Source: Burkholderiaceae bacterium (GTDB lineage Bacteria > Pseudomonadota > Gammaproteobacteria > Burkholderiales > Burkholderiaceae). Taken from it: DNA of 7,778 bases. The notes below the pieces were generated by a model. The model worked only from the letters and a program-made list of their open reading frames with translations. It searched no databases and had not been told where the DNA came from. Position 1 is the stretch's first letter; each line of letters begins with the position of its first letter. Made by a program: the position numbers and the translations under genes. This document shows positions 6,391 through 7,778 of this stretch, one piece after another. The stretch spans positions 1 to 7,778 of the forward strand of contig JAGOCV010000189.1 in assembly GCA_017998575.1 (NCBI GenBank), in the 5' to 3' direction.

Positions 6391-7279
6391 CCTGAAAAAC
6401 CTTCGGCACCACGTAGCGATGGAAACCATCGAAGGGTTTCACGGCATCGCGGCCCTGCGCCTCGGCCGGCGCGGCCACCTGGCCCCAGCCCATGCGAACC
6501 TGCGGCCGCGCGCCGTCCACGCGCAGCACCGTACCGCTGATGAAGCTGGCGGCCGGGCTGAGCAGGAAGACGATGGCGGCCGAGGTTTCGGCCTCGTTGC
6601 CGAAGCGGCCGGCCGGCACCGTCTCGCGCATCTCGCGCAGCATGGGGCCGGCCTCGGGCGGGTAGTGGTCCATGCCGCTGGAGGCGATGTAGCCCGGCGC
6701 GACGGCGTTGACGCGCACGCCGCTGCGCGCCCATTCCAGCGCGGCGGTTTCGGTGAAATTCACCATGCCCGCGCGCGCCGCGCCGCTGTGGCCCATGCCG
6801 GGCATCGAGCCCCACATGTCGGCCACGATGTTGACGATGGCACCGCCGTTCGCCTGCATGCTCTGCACATAGCACTCGCGCGCGAACAGGAAGCCGCCGG
6901 TGAGGTTGGTGTCGAGCACCGCCTGCCAGCCCTTGGCGCTGATGTTCTCCAGCGGCGTGATGTACTGGCCGCCCGCGTTGTTCACCAGGCCGTCGATGCG
7001 GCCGTGGGCGCCGACGATGGCCGTGACCACCGTGCGCACGGCGTCTTCCTGCCGGATGTCGCAGGCGTGGAAGCTGGCGCGGCCGCCGTCGGCCACGATC
7101 TCGCCAGCGGTGTCCTGCAGCTTGGCGAGGTTGCGCCCGATCAGCACCACGTGTGCGCCCAGGCTGGCCAGCTCGTGCGCGGTGCAGCGGCCGATGCCCG
7201 AGCCGCCGCCGGTGACCACGACCACGCGGCCGTGCAGCAGGCCCGGCGCGAAGGCCGAGCGGTAGTGGGGAGCGGTCAT
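6383..7279 (-). CDS. SDR-family oxidoreductase of the trans-2-enoyl-CoA reductase (PECR) type; AtuG-like position
   Basis: This 298-residue Rossmann-fold oxidoreductase has the cofactor loop TGGGSGIG (23-30), the CDI acidic turn at 72-74, NNAG (100-103) and the structural Asn125 in DTNLTG. The usual YxxxK active site is absent. The aligned segment reads HSGAARAG (164-171), with Ser165 in place of Tyr and Arg169 in place of Lys. The same HSGAARAG string, followed by LEW and VAPG, and FLLSPAASFI near the C-terminus, occurs in mammalian peroxisomal trans-2-enoyl-CoA reductase as I recall it. A CoA-thioester substrate is therefore likely; it may reduce or isomerise unsaturated intermediates. Pseudomonas atu clusters carry two SDRs (AtuB, AtuG) of uncertain function, and this gene may correspond to AtuG. 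A tail of about 40 residues follows the normal SDR end. The ATG at 7279 overlaps the regulator stop (ATGA), with AAGGAA at 7285-7290 five bases upstream. Confidence 0.85.
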   Translation of the reverse strand: MTAPHYRSAFAPGLLHGRVVVVTGGGSGIGRCTAHELASLGAHVVLIGRNLAKLQDTAGEIVADGGRASFHACDIRQEDAVRTVVTAIVGAHGRIDGLVNNAGGQYITPLENISAKGWQAVLDTNLTGGFLFARECYVQSMQANGGAIVNIVADMWGSMPGMGHSGAARAGMVNFTETAALEWARSGVRVNAVAPGYIASSGMDHYPPEAGPMLREMRETVPAGRFGNEAETSAAIVFLLSPAASFISGTVLRVDGARPQVRMGWGQVAAPAEAQGRDAVKPFDGFHRYVVPKVFQDV

Positions 7280-7778
7280 GCCGGTTCCTTCAGAAAGAGT
7301 TTCAACGCCGATTCGGTGAGCTCGTCGAGCGAGGCGCGCGCGCGCGCCTTGGCGCTGCGGCCCGAGGGCGGCACGTACCACTGGGCGGACCAGTTGAGCG
7401 CGCCGAAGATCATGAGCCGCGCAAGCACCGGGTCGGCGCCCAGCTGGCCCTGCGCGTGCAGCGCCTGCAGCTCGGGCACCCAGTCGCCTTCGTAGCGGTC
7501 TTTCAGCTGGTTGACCTCGCCGCGCTGTGCGGTGTTGAGCGAGCGCCATTCGTACAGCATCACGGGAATGAAGTCGCTGTCGGGCCCGAGCAGCACCTCG
7601 AAGTGGTTGCGCATCAGGGCACGCAGGCGCTCGCGCGGCGAAGCATCGGGCGACAGGGCGCCCAGCGCCGCTTGCTGGCGCTGCAGCGCACCCTGCATGC
7701 CTTCGAGCATCACGGCGCCGAGCAGCGCCTCCTTGCTTTCGAAGTGGTAGAAGGGCGAGCCCGAGCGCATGCCCACGG
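7276..7778 (-). CDS. TetR-family transcriptional regulator (5' end beyond the window)
   Basis: This is the C-terminal 166 residues, about four fifths, of a TetR-type repressor. The visible part starts inside the DNA-binding domain: GMRSGSPFYHFESKEALL is the end of the helix-turn-helix with the typical Y-x-F-x-S-K-E-x-L pattern. An all-helical ligand domain follows, with ALNWSAQWYVPPSG near the C-terminus, a pattern I associate with TetR proteins that sense acyl-CoA thioesters. The start codon and roughly 35 residues lie beyond 7778; the GTG at 7776 is internal to the domain. The stop overlaps the SDR start by four bases, so the regulator is co-transcribed with the pathway and probably controls its own expression. 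It could be the counterpart of AtuR, the TetR repressor of Pseudomonas atu genes, but the match cannot be proved from this fragment. The operator and promoter must be outside the window. Confidence 0.88.
   Translation of the reverse strand, partial: VGMRSGSPFYHFESKEALLGAVMLEGMQGALQRQQAALGALSPDASPRERLRALMRNHFEVLLGPDSDFIPVMLYEWRSLNTAQRGEVNQLKDRYEGDWVPELQALHAQGQLGADPVLARLMIFGALNWSAQWYVPPSGRSAKARARASLDELTESALKLFLKEPA
7334..7347. repeat. (GC)7 dinucleotide run inside the regulator gene
   Basis: Seven uninterrupted GC units encode the alternating Ala/Arg stretch ARARA in the last 25 residues of the TetR-type protein. A change of one unit would shift the frame and alter only the C-terminal helix. 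In DNA this GC-rich the run may be chance. Confidence 0.5.

Noticed and set aside
6365..7495. Plus-strand open frame of 376 codons
   Set aside because: It is antisense to the SDR and regulator genes and has no recognisable motif.
7774..7776. GTG as start codon of the TetR gene
   Set aside because: It falls inside the helix-turn-helix. Starting there would remove most of the DNA-binding domain, so the gene simply continues past the window.
1..7778. Search for CRISPR, defence, toxin-antitoxin, insertion sequence, tRNA or riboswitch elements
   Set aside because: The whole window is filled by metabolic and regulatory genes with only one 45-base gap. No direct-repeat array, transposase, tRNA-like cloverleaf or structured leader was seen.

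Overview
The window is a GC-rich (roughly two thirds G+C), gene-dense stretch that looks like a betaproteobacterial chromosome. Composition, gene families and one repeat that resembles a short palindrome I associate with Comamonadaceae genomes (Hydrogenophaga, Acidovorax, Variovorax) point that way. The taxon is an inference. All seven real genes lie on the minus strand and read from right to left. Every long plus-strand reading frame is an antisense shadow.

In order of transcription the genes are: a TetR-family regulator (N-terminus outside the window; 7778-7276), an SDR of the peroxisomal trans-2-enoyl-CoA reductase (PECR) type (7279-6383), an acyl-CoA carboxylase carboxyltransferase (beta) subunit (6380-4776), an acyl-CoA dehydrogenase (4730-3558), an enoyl-CoA hydratase (3561-2671), a biotin-carrying acyl-CoA carboxylase alpha subunit (2674-758), and a second acyl-CoA dehydrogenase (761 to beyond position 1). 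Four of the six junctions are 4-base start/stop overlaps (ATGA or GTGA), one gap is 2 bases and one is 45 bases. No promoter or terminator is visible, so this is the middle of one operon.

The run beta subunit - dehydrogenase - hydratase - alpha subunit matches the atuC-atuD-atuE-atuF order of the acyclic terpene utilisation cluster of Pseudomonas. The leucine (liu) cluster has a different gene order and a MerR-type regulator. The beta subunit also has a glycine (Gly162) where methylcrotonyl-CoA carboxylase has a phenylalanine, the reported difference between geranyl-CoA and methylcrotonyl-CoA carboxylases. The likely pathway is: citronellyl-CoA is dehydrogenated to geranyl-CoA (AtuD-like), its methyl branch is carboxylated (AtuC/AtuF) to isohexenylglutaconyl-CoA, and this is hydrated (AtuE-like). 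The SDR and the second dehydrogenase probably act on related CoA thioesters, and the TetR protein probably represses the operon. Genes for atuA, atuB, atuH and acyl-CoA activation are not in the window.

The most unusual feature is a palindromic, REP-like repeat that forms the 3' end of the hydratase gene. It adds about 31 low-complexity residues and still ends in a perfect ATGA overlap with the next gene. I found no CRISPR array, RNA gene, insertion sequence or defence system. The only gap is 45 bases long.
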